A DNA stretch of 6,453 nucleotides, taken from Gemmatimonadota bacterium. GTDB taxonomy: Bacteria; Gemmatimonadota; Gemmatimonadetes; Longimicrobiales; Longimicrobiaceae. The first letter of the stretch is position 1. Each line of letters starts with the position of its first letter. The position numbers and the translations under genes were made by a program. Where the stretch lies: the NCBI GenBank assembly GCA_019348475.1, contig JAHWJJ010000273.1, positions 1 to 6,453 of the forward strand, written 5' to 3'. The notes under the pieces are model-generated. The model made no database searches. It was given only the letters and a program-made list of their open reading frames with translations, and was not told where the DNA came from. Positions 1 to 6,351 of the stretch are shown here, in pieces.

Positions 1-1
1 C

Positions 2-430
2 GTGGTCGTCCTCCTGGACCGGGACGTGTTGTCCGTGGCGTCGAAGATGAACGCGGATCGTGGGGTCACGGCCTGGGCCGTAGGGCAGCCGGGTGATGCT
101 CTGGAGGTGAGCGCCATCTCCCTCGGCGAGGTTCGGTACGGCATCGAGCTCCTGGAGCACGGAATCCAGCGGGCCAAGCTGGAGCGGTGGCTGAAGGTAT
201 CGATCCTCGACCACTTCCATCGCCGGGTGCTCTCCGTGACCAAGCACGTCGCGCTGAAGTGGGCACAGCTGACTGCGGCGGATCACCGACGCGGGCGCCC
301 CCTCGACATGGCCGATGGACTTCTCCTTGCGACTGCGGCCGTTCACGGACTGACGATCGTAACCCGTAACGAGCGCGACTTCGAAGGCCGCGGCGTGCCC
401 GTCCTGAACCCCTGGTCTCTGGCGGAATGA
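2..430 (+). CDS. vapC: PIN-domain ribonuclease toxin, VapC/FitB type
   Basis: Predicted Mg2+-dependent endoribonuclease, the toxin half of a type II toxin-antitoxin pair, acting on RNA in the cytoplasm. The 142 residues match the usual size of FitB-like VapC proteins. The PIN acidic residues are visible: D6 in LLDRDVLS, E43 in SLGEVRYG, D105 in MADGLLLATA and D126 in TRNERDF, and the protein ends in the typical VLNPW segment. The first motif is atypical: most relatives read LLDTNVLS, here LLDRDVLS, so the Thr/Asn pair has become Arg/Asp. The GTG at base 2 gives a normal N-terminus, but the window edge prevents seeing a ribosome binding site or a slightly longer start. No antitoxin is visible; it would normally lie immediately upstream, outside the window. 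The stop codon overlaps the next start (ATGA at 427-430), so this gene is probably coupled to the DapF homologue. Confidence 0.85.
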   Translation: MVVLLDRDVLSVASKMNADRGVTAWAVGQPGDALEVSAISLGEVRYGIELLEHGIQRAKLERWLKVSILDHFHRRVLSVTKHVALKWAQLTAADHRRGRPLDMADGLLLATAAVHGLTIVTRNERDFEGRGVPVLNPWSLAE

Positions 431-1302
431 GTGACTTCTTCAAGGGCCACGGGCTGGGCAACGACTACGTCGCGGTGGAGATGGAGGGGCTCGGGATCGA
501 GCTCACCCCGCTGGCCGTGCGGCTGATCTGCGACCGGCACACGGGCGTGGGGTCCGACGGCGTCCTGGCGCGCGTCCCCAGCGACTCCGCGGACTTCGGG
601 CTGCGCATCTTCAACCCCGACGGCAGCGAGGCGGAAAAGAGCGGCAACGGGCTGCGCATCTTTGCCGCGTACCTGCTGGAGGGCGGCCACGTCGCCCCGC
701 ACGCGCGGTTCACGGTGCAGACGCCCGGCGGCACCGTGCGGATGCAGATCCTGTCGCAGTCGGCGGACGGCGTGCTTTCCGTCGAGGCGGAGATGGGGAC
801 CGCCACCTTCCGCAGCGCCGACGTGGGACTGGGCGGGCCCGACCGCGAAACGGACAACGAGCCGCTGGAGCTGGAGTCGGGCGACGTGGTGCACGTGAAC
901 ACCGTGTCCATCGGCAACCCCCACTGCGTGATCTTTCAGGACGAGCTGGACGTGGAGACGCTGCGCCGGCGCGCACCGCAGATCAGCACGCACCCGCAGT
1001 TCGCGCGCGGCGTGAACGTGCAGTTCGCCGTTCCCGTGGAGCCGGACGGCGTCGACGCGTGGGTGTGGGAGCGCGGCGCGGGCGAGACGCGCGCCTCCGG
1101 CAGCAGCGCGTGCGCCATCGCCGCCGCCGCCGTACGGCGGGGGATGGTGAGCGAGCGGCAGGTGCAGGTGCGCATGCCCGGCGGCGCCCTGCACGTGCAC
1201 GTGCGCGACGACTGGAGCCTGGTCCTGCGCGGCCCCGTTGAGTCCGTCTACCGGGGGACGTTCAGCCGGGGGATGCGGCGCCGGCTGGAGATGCTGGGAT
1301 GA
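427..1302 (+). CDS. dapF: Diaminopimelate epimerase homologue with both catalytic cysteines replaced by serine
   Basis: DapF interconverts LL- and meso-diaminopimelate for lysine and peptidoglycan synthesis, using two cysteines as base and acid on opposite faces of the substrate. This 291-residue protein has normal family length and both half-domains. HGLGNDY (8-14), FNPDGSEAE (62-70), GNPHCVIF (163-170), GVNVQF (195-200) and WERGAGET (214-221) match the substrate-pocket motifs. The two catalytic motifs differ: CGNG is SGNG (Ser72, codon agc at 640-642) and ACGSG is ASGSS (Ser224, codon tcc at 1096-1098). The later cysteine, C229, is not the catalytic one. It may therefore be an impaired epimerase, or an amino-acid racemase, epimerase or dehydratase of different specificity; relatives in the proline racemase superfamily do swap Cys for Ser or Thr. 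The frame is clean, so this is not ordinary decay. It overlaps the upstream toxin gene and downstream hisF by 4 bases each. Family membership is certain; function as DapF is doubtful. Confidence 0.9.
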   Translation: MSDFFKGHGLGNDYVAVEMEGLGIELTPLAVRLICDRHTGVGSDGVLARVPSDSADFGLRIFNPDGSEAEKSGNGLRIFAAYLLEGGHVAPHARFTVQTPGGTVRMQILSQSADGVLSVEAEMGTATFRSADVGLGGPDRETDNEPLELESGDVVHVNTVSIGNPHCVIFQDELDVETLRRRAPQISTHPQFARGVNVQFAVPVEPDGVDAWVWERGAGETRASGSSACAIAAAAVRRGMVSERQVQVRMPGGALHVHVRDDWSLVLRGPVESVYRGTFSRGMRRRLEMLG

Positions 1303-2069
1303 GCCTGGCCAAGCGCATCATCCCCTGCCTGGACGTCAAGGACGGGCGCGTGGTGAAGGGGATCCAGTTCGTGGGGCTGCGCGACGCGGGCGACCCCGTG
1401 GAGCAGGCGGTGCGCTACGACGCCGAGCGCGCCGACGAGCTCTGCTTTCTGGACATCACCGCCAGCCACGAGGGGCGCGCCTCCATGCTGGACGTCATCC
1501 GGCGCACGGCGGACAGCGTCTTCATCCCCTTTACCGTCGGCGGCGGCATTCGCTCGGTGGACGACTTCAACGCCATCCTGGGCGCCGGGGCCGACAAGGT
1601 GGCCGTGAACACCGCCGCCCTGGCCGACCCGGAGCTGGTGCGGCGCGCGGCCGACCACTTCGGCTCCCAGTGCGTCGTCGTGGCCGTGGACGCACGGCGC
1701 ACGCAGGCGGAGGGGATCGCGTCGGGGTGGGAGGTCTACACCCACGGCGGGCGCAGCGCGACGGGGATGGACGCGGTGGAGTGGTGCGCGCGCGCGCAGG
1801 AGCTCGGCGCAGGCGAGATCCTGCTGACCTCAATGGACCGCGACGGCACCCGCGACGGGTACGACCTGCCGCTGCTGAGCGCCGTGTCCGCGCGGGTGCG
1901 CATCCCCGTGATCGCCTCCGGGGGCGCGGGGGCGCTGGAGCACCTGGACGCCGCCCTTTCGGCGGGGGCGCACGCCGTGCTGGCCGCCTCCATCTTCCAC
2001 TTCGGCGAGTTCACGCTGGCCGAGGCGCGGCGCTACCTGGCCGCGCGGGGCCATCCCGTGCGCCCCTGA
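1299..2069 (+). CDS. hisF: Imidazole glycerol phosphate synthase, cyclase subunit HisF
   Basis: HisF is the cyclase half of imidazole glycerol phosphate synthase. With the HisH glutaminase it turns PRFAR and ammonia into imidazole glycerol phosphate and AICAR, in the cytoplasm, joining histidine and purine synthesis. The 256 residues have standard length and an intact (beta/alpha)8 barrel. [15 protein letters not shown] at 7-21 carries catalytic D12, and VAVDARR at 128-134 carries catalytic D131 (equivalent to D11 and D130 of the Thermotoga enzyme). Phosphate-binding segments are GGGIR (81-85), TSMDRDGT (177-184), ASGGAG (206-211) and AASIFHFG (229-236). The ATG overlaps the dapF-like stop (ATGA, 1299-1302), and a GGAG lies about 9 bases upstream inside that gene, fitting coupled translation. 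No other his gene is in the window; hisH and hisA may lie elsewhere. All key residues are present, so it should be a working enzyme. Confidence 0.97.
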   Translation: MSLAKRIIPCLDVKDGRVVKGIQFVGLRDAGDPVEQAVRYDAERADELCFLDITASHEGRASMLDVIRRTADSVFIPFTVGGGIRSVDDFNAILGAGADKVAVNTAALADPELVRRAADHFGSQCVVVAVDARRTQAEGIASGWEVYTHGGRSATGMDAVEWCARAQELGAGEILLTSMDRDGTRDGYDLPLLSAVSARVRIPVIASGGAGALEHLDAALSAGAHAVLAASIFHFGEFTLAEARRYLAARGHPVRP

Positions 2070-2155
2070 CGAGCTTTCGGCGCGGCCCTTGCCGTGGGGG
2101 CGGGGACCGAATGCGCGTGGATGGACGACGGGGTGCCCCGCGGCGCCCGCGAAAC

Positions 2156-2165
2156 GAGGAGAGGG
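2156..2165 (+). promoter_or_regulatory. Ribosome binding site selecting the TTG start at 2170
   Basis: The purine run GAGGAGAGGG, containing AGGAGA at 2157-2162, sits 4 to 7 bases before TTG at 2170. It decides the start: the resulting protein begins directly with a lipoprotein signal peptide, whereas an earlier in-frame TTG at 2089 would add 27 residues with no signal character. Confidence 0.7.
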
Positions 2166-2169
2166 TACG

Positions 2170-3315
2170 TTGAACCGAGGATTGCAGCGTAATTTTCAGG
2201 CGCTGGCGCTCGCCGCGCTGGTGACCTCGCTGGCCGCGTGCGGCGATGACGGCGCGGCGGAGGGAGAGAAGGGCAAGGACGGTGCGGTGGTGGTGGACAC
2301 CGGCGCCGCAAAGGGCCAGGACACCGCCGCGCAGGCACAGGCCGGGAACCGGTTCGCGATGGGCAACAGCGCGGCCCAGGCCCAGCAGTGCATGCAGCAG
2401 CGCCAGGCGCGGCTGGACTCCGCGGCGCAGGCGCTGCTGGCCGACTCCACCGCCAAGCGGCCGGGCGCCGGGCGCAACCCGGTCTTTGCCAAGGAGCAGG
2501 GCTGGTACCCCAAGATGCCGGAGTTCCGCGACGGCGTGCTGCTGCCGTGCAACCGCATCGTGGTGTACTACGGCAACCCCAACTCCACCCGGATGGGGGC
2601 GCTGGGCGAGTTCCCGCGCGAGGAGATGCTCTCGCGGCTGCAGCGGCAGGTGGAGCAGTGGCGGCAGGCGGACCCCAACACACCGGTGATCCCGGGGCTG
2701 CACATGGTGGCGGTGGTGGCGCAGGGCGACGCCGGCCCCTCGGGGCACTACCGCACGCAGATGCGCGACACGCAGGTGGACTCCATCTACCAGATGGCCA
2801 AGTCCATCGACGGCATCTTCTTCGTGGACATCCAGGTGGGCACGGACGACATCCGCAACATCCTGCCCCGCTTCGACTACATCCTCAAGAACCCGGACGT
2901 GCACCTGGCGGTGGACCCCGAGTTCTACATGCGCGAGGGGGTGGTGCCGGGCCGCAAGATCGGGACGATGTACGCGCGCGACATCAACTGGGTGATGGAC
3001 CACCTCACCAAGATCGTGCAGGAGCACAACCTGCCGCCCAAGGTGCTCATCATCCACCGCTTCACGCGCGGCATGGTGCCCGACGTGCAGAACGTGCGGC
3101 TGCGCCCGGAGGTGCAGCTGGTGATGCACATGGACGGGTGGGGCGCGCCGTGGCTGAAGTATGACTCGTACCGCGACTACATCGTGCGGTACCCGGCGCA
3201 GTTCACAGGGTGGAAGAACTTCTACCACAACGACACCAAGAAGGGCGACCCGCTCACCACGCCGAACGACCTGCTGCAGCTGTGGCCGGAACCGCTCTAC
3301 ATCCAGTACCAGTAG
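2170..3315 (+). CDS. Predicted lipoprotein of unnamed family, alpha/beta-barrel-like
   Basis: Function not recognised. The 381-residue protein starts at a TTG with a good ribosome binding site. It has a signal peptide (1-23) and lipobox LAAC with the lipidated Cys24, then a low-complexity Ala/Gln/Asp-rich linker to about residue 100. The body (about 112-381) alternates hydrophobic strands ending in polar residues: RIVVYYG (129-135), VIPGLHMVAVVA (173-184), GIFFVDIQ (215-222), VHLAVDPEF (244-252), KVLIIHRF (291-298), VQLVMHMDG (315-323) and FTGWKN (345-350). This spacing suggests a TIM-barrel-like fold with E147, D220, D249, E251, H296, H320 and D322 near a possible active site, as in sugar- or cell-wall-active enzymes. 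From memory, similar uncharacterised lipoproteins occur in Actinobacteria. It follows hisF by 100 bases and ends in its own terminator; whether it has its own promoter is unclear. Confidence 0.85.
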   Translation: MNRGLQRNFQALALAALVTSLAACGDDGAAEGEKGKDGAVVVDTGAAKGQDTAAQAQAGNRFAMGNSAAQAQQCMQQRQARLDSAAQALLADSTAKRPGAGRNPVFAKEQGWYPKMPEFRDGVLLPCNRIVVYYGNPNSTRMGALGEFPREEMLSRLQRQVEQWRQADPNTPVIPGLHMVAVVAQGDAGPSGHYRTQMRDTQVDSIYQMAKSIDGIFFVDIQVGTDDIRNILPRFDYILKNPDVHLAVDPEFYMREGVVPGRKIGTMYARDINWVMDHLTKIVQEHNLPPKVLIIHRFTRGMVPDVQNVRLRPEVQLVMHMDGWGAPWLKYDSYRDYIVRYPAQFTGWKNFYHNDTKKGDPLTTPNDLLQLWPEPLYIQYQ

Positions 3316-3342
3316 CCGCGGCGGCGCTAGATCGACGTCGGT

Positions 3343-3372
3343 CGGGGCTCCTCTGGTGAGGAGCCCCGTTTT
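3343..3372 (+). terminator. Rho-independent terminator after the lipoprotein gene
   Basis: Perfect 11-bp stem (CGGGGCTCCTC at 3343-3353 with GAGGAGCCCCG at 3358-3368), loop TGGT, then TTTT at 3369-3372. It lies 28 bases after the stop at 3315. There is no T run on the opposite side, so it acts on plus-strand transcripts and probably ends the whole rightward unit. Confidence 0.9.
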
Positions 3373-3457
3373 CTCGAAGCGCCCCAGCACCCGCGGGCAC
3401 GTCACGCACGGCCTCCGCGGGAGAGTTCATCGGGTCCACCGCAGGCTCGGGCCGACA

Positions 3458-3485
3458 AAAGGGGCTTTCCTCGCGGAAAGCCCCT
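3458..3485 (-). terminator. Rho-independent terminator of the minus-strand propeller gene
   Basis: Perfect stem: AGGGGCTTTCC at 3460-3470 pairs with GGAAAGCCCCT at 3475-3485 around the loop TCGC. Read on the minus strand, the hairpin is followed by TTTT and then GTC. It lies about 50 bases beyond the stop of the gene ending at 3536 and faces the plus-strand terminator at 3343-3372. The roughly 85 bases between the two hairpins hold nothing I recognise. Confidence 0.88.
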
Positions 3486-3535
3486 GTCAAGGCGGTGGTG
3501 GCGGACTGCCGGTCCCGTTGGCCGGCGGAGCGGCG

Positions 3536-5032
3536 TCAGCGCCAGTCCGGCCCACGGTAATACGTGTCCTTGTCGCGGCTCCAGCTCAACGGGATCGCCT
3601 CCCCGGTGGCGAGGATGAGCACGTGCAACCGCGCGGCCAGCCCCGCTTGGGGAGCAACGGCGACGATCACGTGCGCGCCGTCGGGCGACCAGGCGAATTC
3701 GGAGATCCCCGCCGCCACCAGCTGCGGCGTTCCCCCCTGTGCATCAGCGATCACCAGCCTGCCGCCGGTGAGGTACGCGATCCGGGTCCCCGACGGAGAC
3801 CAGCGCACCAGCCCCACACTATCCGCCAGGCGCGTCTCCACGCCCGTGGCCAGATCCCGTATCCACAGCTCCGTGGGACCGCCGTGGAAGTACCCACGTA
3901 CGAAGGCGAGCCGCTGGCCGTCGGGTGACACGTCGGGTTTGTGGTCGAACTGCATACGGGCAAACGCCGTCACCATCTCAGCGCCCGACAGGTCCGGGCG
4001 CATGCGCCAGATCTGGTAGCCCAGCTTTGCCTCCTGGTACTCGGCGGATGCCGAGAGATAGATCCACGCGTTGTCGCTGGTGGGCGCCAGCCACCGCGGG
4101 GTCAGGTCGCGCAGGTTGACGGCCCTCATCCCCGGTTCTCCGAATGCCGCCTTCCCAACGTAGGTGTGGGGGCGGTCTTCGAAAATGAGCAGCGAGTCGC
4201 CGCCCGCGAACCAGCGGGGGATGACGTCGTGGGTCCAGTCCGCGCCCGTAACCAGCTGCCGGTTGCTGCCGTCCAGCTGAAGCGTGACCACCTCCTTGAA
4301 GCTCGTGGAGCTGTTGGGGCGAAAGCCGCCGCGCTGCGCCGCGATCACCCCGGGAGGTACCACGCTGAACCTCGCGGTGTCCTGCACCGTGCCGCTCTGC
4401 AGCGCCACGTAGTGCCGCCCGAGCTGCGGGGAGCGAACCTGCTCGCCCTCTACCGCGGCGCGCGGGGACGGCGTTCGCTGCACCGGAACGGGGTTCCTGT
4501 ACCGGTCGCGCCCGGTGGCCACGAGACGATAGCCCACGGAAAGATATAGCGTGGTATCCCGCGGTGACGCGTCGATGCGCACGGGCTTGCCCGACGTGAT
4601 CGTGATCGTCGCCGTATCCGTCAGATCGGCGGCCCGCACGCCCACGGTCGCACGACCCGCGATGCTGTCCAGCCGCATGCGGACGGAAAGCCGGCCGTCC
4701 GCGCCCGTCTTTGCCACGAGGGGCGTGGTGAACGCATCGGAGCCGGCGGGCGCGAACAACACGGCTGCCTGACCGCCCTGGGGCTCCGAGTAGAGCGTGA
4801 CATCCGCGGCCGGCATAGGGTTTCCCCTGGTATCGCGGAGCTCCACCACGAGCGGCTGGTCCAGGATCGCCTGAATGCTATCCGCCTGCCCCCGCCCGGC
4901 TACGATGGCCAGATTACCGGCCCGCGGCGGCTCGGGCTCCAGAGGCGGGGTGCCGCGCTCTGCGCACGCGCCGAAAACGGCGAAGATGCCGCAGCCCAGC
5001 AAGGCGCGGGTCAAGAGACGCGGAGTTTTCAT
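3536..5032 (-). CDS. Surface lipoprotein with Ig-like domains and a TolB/WD40-like beta-propeller
   Basis: Specific function unknown. The 498-residue protein starts with a signal peptide ending VFGAC, so Cys23 is the likely lipid anchor; Phe at -3 makes the lipobox slightly unusual. A Pro/Glu-rich linker (28-38) leads to a bacterial Ig-like domain (about 41-148; VVELRDTRGNPMPAADVTL and a TGADGRLSVRM turn typical of invasin-like repeats) and a second Ig-like domain (about 151-225). The rest (about 240-498) is a propeller with PD40-type repeats: DVSPDGQRLAFV (367-378), WSPSGTRIAY (411-420) and WSPDGAHVIV (448-457); the end, GPDWR, is a partial blade. Such architecture suggests extracytoplasmic binding of a protein or polymer. 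The ATG at 5032 is preferred because the signal peptide starts there and a promoter-like sequence lies between it and the alternative start at 5134. No purine-rich ribosome binding site is seen; the leader is pyrimidine-rich. Transcription ends at the 3458-3485 hairpin. Confidence 0.88.
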   Translation of the reverse strand: MKTPRLLTRALLGCGIFAVFGACAERGTPPLEPEPPRAGNLAIVAGRGQADSIQAILDQPLVVELRDTRGNPMPAADVTLYSEPQGGQAAVLFAPAGSDAFTTPLVAKTGADGRLSVRMRLDSIAGRATVGVRAADLTDTATITITSGKPVRIDASPRDTTLYLSVGYRLVATGRDRYRNPVPVQRTPSPRAAVEGEQVRSPQLGRHYVALQSGTVQDTARFSVVPPGVIAAQRGGFRPNSSTSFKEVVTLQLDGSNRQLVTGADWTHDVIPRWFAGGDSLLIFEDRPHTYVGKAAFGEPGMRAVNLRDLTPRWLAPTSDNAWIYLSASAEYQEAKLGYQIWRMRPDLSGAEMVTAFARMQFDHKPDVSPDGQRLAFVRGYFHGGPTELWIRDLATGVETRLADSVGLVRWSPSGTRIAYLTGGRLVIADAQGGTPQLVAAGISEFAWSPDGAHVIVAVAPQAGLAARLHVLILATGEAIPLSWSRDKDTYYRGPDWR

Positions 5033-5073
5033 CGGGAAGGGAGGAACAGGGAGAGGAAACGTGTGTCGGATCA

Positions 5074-5101
5074 AACATAGGGGGTCAATCCCGTTTGTCC
5101 A
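5074..5101 (-). promoter_or_regulatory. Candidate sigma-70-type promoter for the propeller lipoprotein
   Basis: On the minus strand, TGGACA (5101-5096; five of six bases of TTGACA) is followed after 16 bases by TATGTT (5079-5074; four of six of TATAAT). This would give a leader of roughly 35 bases before the ATG at 5032. The stretch is AT-richer than its surroundings. The match is moderate and made by eye. Confidence 0.4.
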
Positions 5102-5211
5102 GCGTGCACGTTGCCCAGCCTCGTGCTCCGGCACCGGCGGCGATCAGGGGCTCCCCCTGGCAGAGAACCCCTTCCGTCGTGCGTCCGTGCGCTGAGCGCG
5201 GCGTACATCCG

Positions 5212-5658
5212 TCAGGCGTTCGCCATCTCGGGCTGGCCCAGGTTGCGGCCCTCCTGCGTGCGGGGCTTGTTCAGCCGCACGCGGACGTCCTGGTGCGCCT
5301 GGTCGGCGTCGGGCGCGTTCCAGTCGGTCAGCAGCGCCGTGACCGCGGTGAGCGCCGTCAGGCCCAGGAAGAAGTTGCGCGCGCGGCGGTCGTTCTCGAA
5401 GCCCAGCAGCCTGGGAAGGAAGGGCAGCGCCAGCCCCAGCATCACCTCCGTGGCGCCGTGCCCCTTGAACGGCACGGCCTTCTTCGCTGAAAGCGGGTAG
5501 TCCGTCAGCAGCGACAGCCCCAGGTACGCCGCGGCGAGCCCGTACGCCAGGTTCTCGGCCTGCCGGGGAAAGCCCAGCGCGCGCGGCGCCGCGGCCGTCG
5601 TCGCCACCGTGGCGTAGTCCACCATCCCATGCCTGCGGCCGTCAATCGGCTTCTGCAT
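5212..5658 (-). CDS. Small four-helix membrane protein, SPW-repeat-like, internally duplicated
   Basis: Function unknown. The 148-residue protein has four hydrophobic segments (about 12-30, 35-52, 67-87 and 96-112) and a charged, soluble C-terminal tail (114-148), so it is probably an inner-membrane protein. Residues 10-54 and 67-113 are two copies of one unit: each begins HG, has an acidic residue four positions later (D14/E71), then PRxLGF (25-30 and 82-87), Asn (36/95), GL (40-41 and 99-100) and LLTD followed by an aromatic (50-54 and 109-113). This two-helix repeat resembles the SPW-repeat class of small membrane proteins; I assign the class by memory of its pattern, not by search. The ATG at 5658 has a near-ideal GGAGGAGG ribosome binding site 5 bases upstream. 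A terminator-like hairpin separates it from the MOSC gene upstream, so it probably has its own promoter, which I could not identify. No clear terminator follows it before the propeller gene. Confidence 0.85.
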   Translation of the reverse strand: MQKPIDGRRHGMVDYATVATTAAAPRALGFPRQAENLAYGLAAAYLGLSLLTDYPLSAKKAVPFKGHGATEVMLGLALPFLPRLLGFENDRRARNFFLGLTALTAVTALLTDWNAPDADQAHQDVRVRLNKPRTQEGRNLGQPEMANA

Positions 5659-5663
5659 CTGTA

Positions 5664-5671
5664 CCTCCTCC
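5664..5671 (-). promoter_or_regulatory. Strong ribosome binding site of the SPW-like gene
   Basis: On the minus strand, GGAGGAGG is separated by TACAG from the ATG at 5658-5656. It is the best Shine-Dalgarno match in the window and rules out starts further upstream, whose extension would run through the terminator-like hairpin at 5794-5822. Confidence 0.85.
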
Positions 5672-5778
5672 GGTTGAAGTGCGGCCCTGAACCGAGGCAA
5701 GCCCCGTGCCCTTCGCGCGGCACGTAAGTCAACGCGGCGCAAGATGTTGCGCGTGTGGCCCGCGCGCCGGGATCGGCG

Positions 5779-5822
5779 AAAAGTAAACGACGTCGGCGGA
5801 TGCGAGCGCCTCGCATCCGCCG
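5779..5822 (-). terminator. Probable terminator of the MOSC gene
   Basis: Perfect 13-bp stem (CGGCGGATGCGAG at 5794-5806 with CTCGCATCCGCCG at 5810-5822) and a 3-base loop, starting 27 bases beyond the MOSC stop. On the minus strand it is followed by ACGTCGTTTACTTTT, a broken T tract rather than a clean one, so termination may be partial. The remaining intergenic bases down to 5672 show no recognised element. Confidence 0.6.
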
Positions 5823-5849
5823 GTGTCCAGCAGTTCGCCCGACCTGCGA

Positions 5850-6344
5850 TCAGAGTCCCGCAGCCTCCGTCCTGGCGGCGCGGGAGCGGCTGGGGAAGGT
5901 GTCGGGATCGTCGTCCAGCCACTCGACGGGATCGCCCACGCGGATTTCGCCGTCGTCCAGCACCTCGGCAAAGGCGCCGCCGCCCCAGTCCCGGCGCATG
6001 GCCGTCCGCAGTCCGGGGAGCACCTCGTCCATCCGCTCGCAGGGCATGGTTTCGCCGCGGACGCGCAGGCGGCACCCGCCCACGCGCAGCACGCGCCCGC
6101 GCGAGTTCTGCAGGCGGATGCCGCGCAGCAGCAGGTTGGCGCGGCGCGACGACGGCGGGGCCTCACCGGCGAGCTGGTCCATCAGCGACCGCCACACCTC
6201 TTCCTCGATCAGCGTCACCTGCCGCCGCCCGCCCTGGTTGGCGTTGCCCACCAGCCCGCGCCCCGCCACCAGCGTGGCCGACGGCGCGGGATCCATCTTC
6301 CCCCGCCTGGCGCGCTTGATCCAGATGTTCGCCAGCTCACCCAT
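5850..6344 (-). CDS. MOSC-domain protein (molybdenum cofactor sulfurase C-terminal-like)
   Basis: Single-domain MOSC protein of 164 residues. MOSC domains bind molybdenum cofactor or carry sulfur on a conserved cysteine for metal-sulfur chemistry; the stand-alone bacterial forms are related to YiiM, but the substrate here is not known. Visible features: first strand GELANIWIKRA (2-12), GRGLVGNANQGG (28-39), which corresponds to the GLxGD segment although with Asn in place of Asp, QVTLIEEE (42-49), RRANLLLRGIRL (67-78), the conserved cysteine in GETMPCERM (97-105, Cys102) and the closing GEIRVGDPVEW (132-142). A polar tail follows. The ATG at 6344 is chosen because the fold starts right there; upstream codons derive from the repeat block. 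There is no ribosome binding site, as the repeats lie only 8 bases upstream, so initiation is unusual or the transcript may be leaderless. A terminator-like hairpin follows the gene. Confidence 0.88.
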   Translation of the reverse strand: MGELANIWIKRARRGKMDPAPSATLVAGRGLVGNANQGGRRQVTLIEEEVWRSLMDQLAGEAPPSSRRANLLLRGIRLQNSRGRVLRVGGCRLRVRGETMPCERMDEVLPGLRTAMRRDWGGGAFAEVLDDGEIRVGDPVEWLDDDPDTFPSRSRAARTEAAGL

Positions 6345-6351
6345 GAAAAGT

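Noticed and set aside
343..1200. Long minus-strand open frame opposite the dapF-like gene
   Set aside because: His/Arg/Ala-rich composition typical of antisense frames in GC-rich DNA; the plus strand encodes a clear enzyme family.
2070..2155. Terminator or promoter between hisF and the lipoprotein gene
   Set aside because: Only a 5-bp CGGGG/CCCCG hairpin with a 2-base loop and no T run; promoter hexamers are poor, so operon continuity cannot be decided.
2089..2169. Upstream TTG start for the lipoprotein
   Set aside because: Would bury the signal peptide behind 27 non-signal residues; the TTG at 2170 has a proper ribosome binding site.
2011..3405. 464-codon minus-strand open frame opposite hisF's end and the lipoprotein
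   Set aside because: Low-information translation rich in His, Arg, Val and Leu, crossing a terminator and two plus-strand genes; no domain pattern.
5033..5134. Upstream ATG start for the propeller lipoprotein
   Set aside because: Lies upstream of the candidate promoter and would place the signal peptide internally.
5727..5732. TTGACT on the minus strand as a -35 element for the SPW-like gene
   Set aside because: No acceptable -10 hexamer 15 to 19 bases downstream.
5737..5752. Inverted repeat GCGCAA-GATG-TTGCGC as an operator or attenuator
   Set aside because: Only 6 bp, expected by chance in this GC-rich setting, with no further support.
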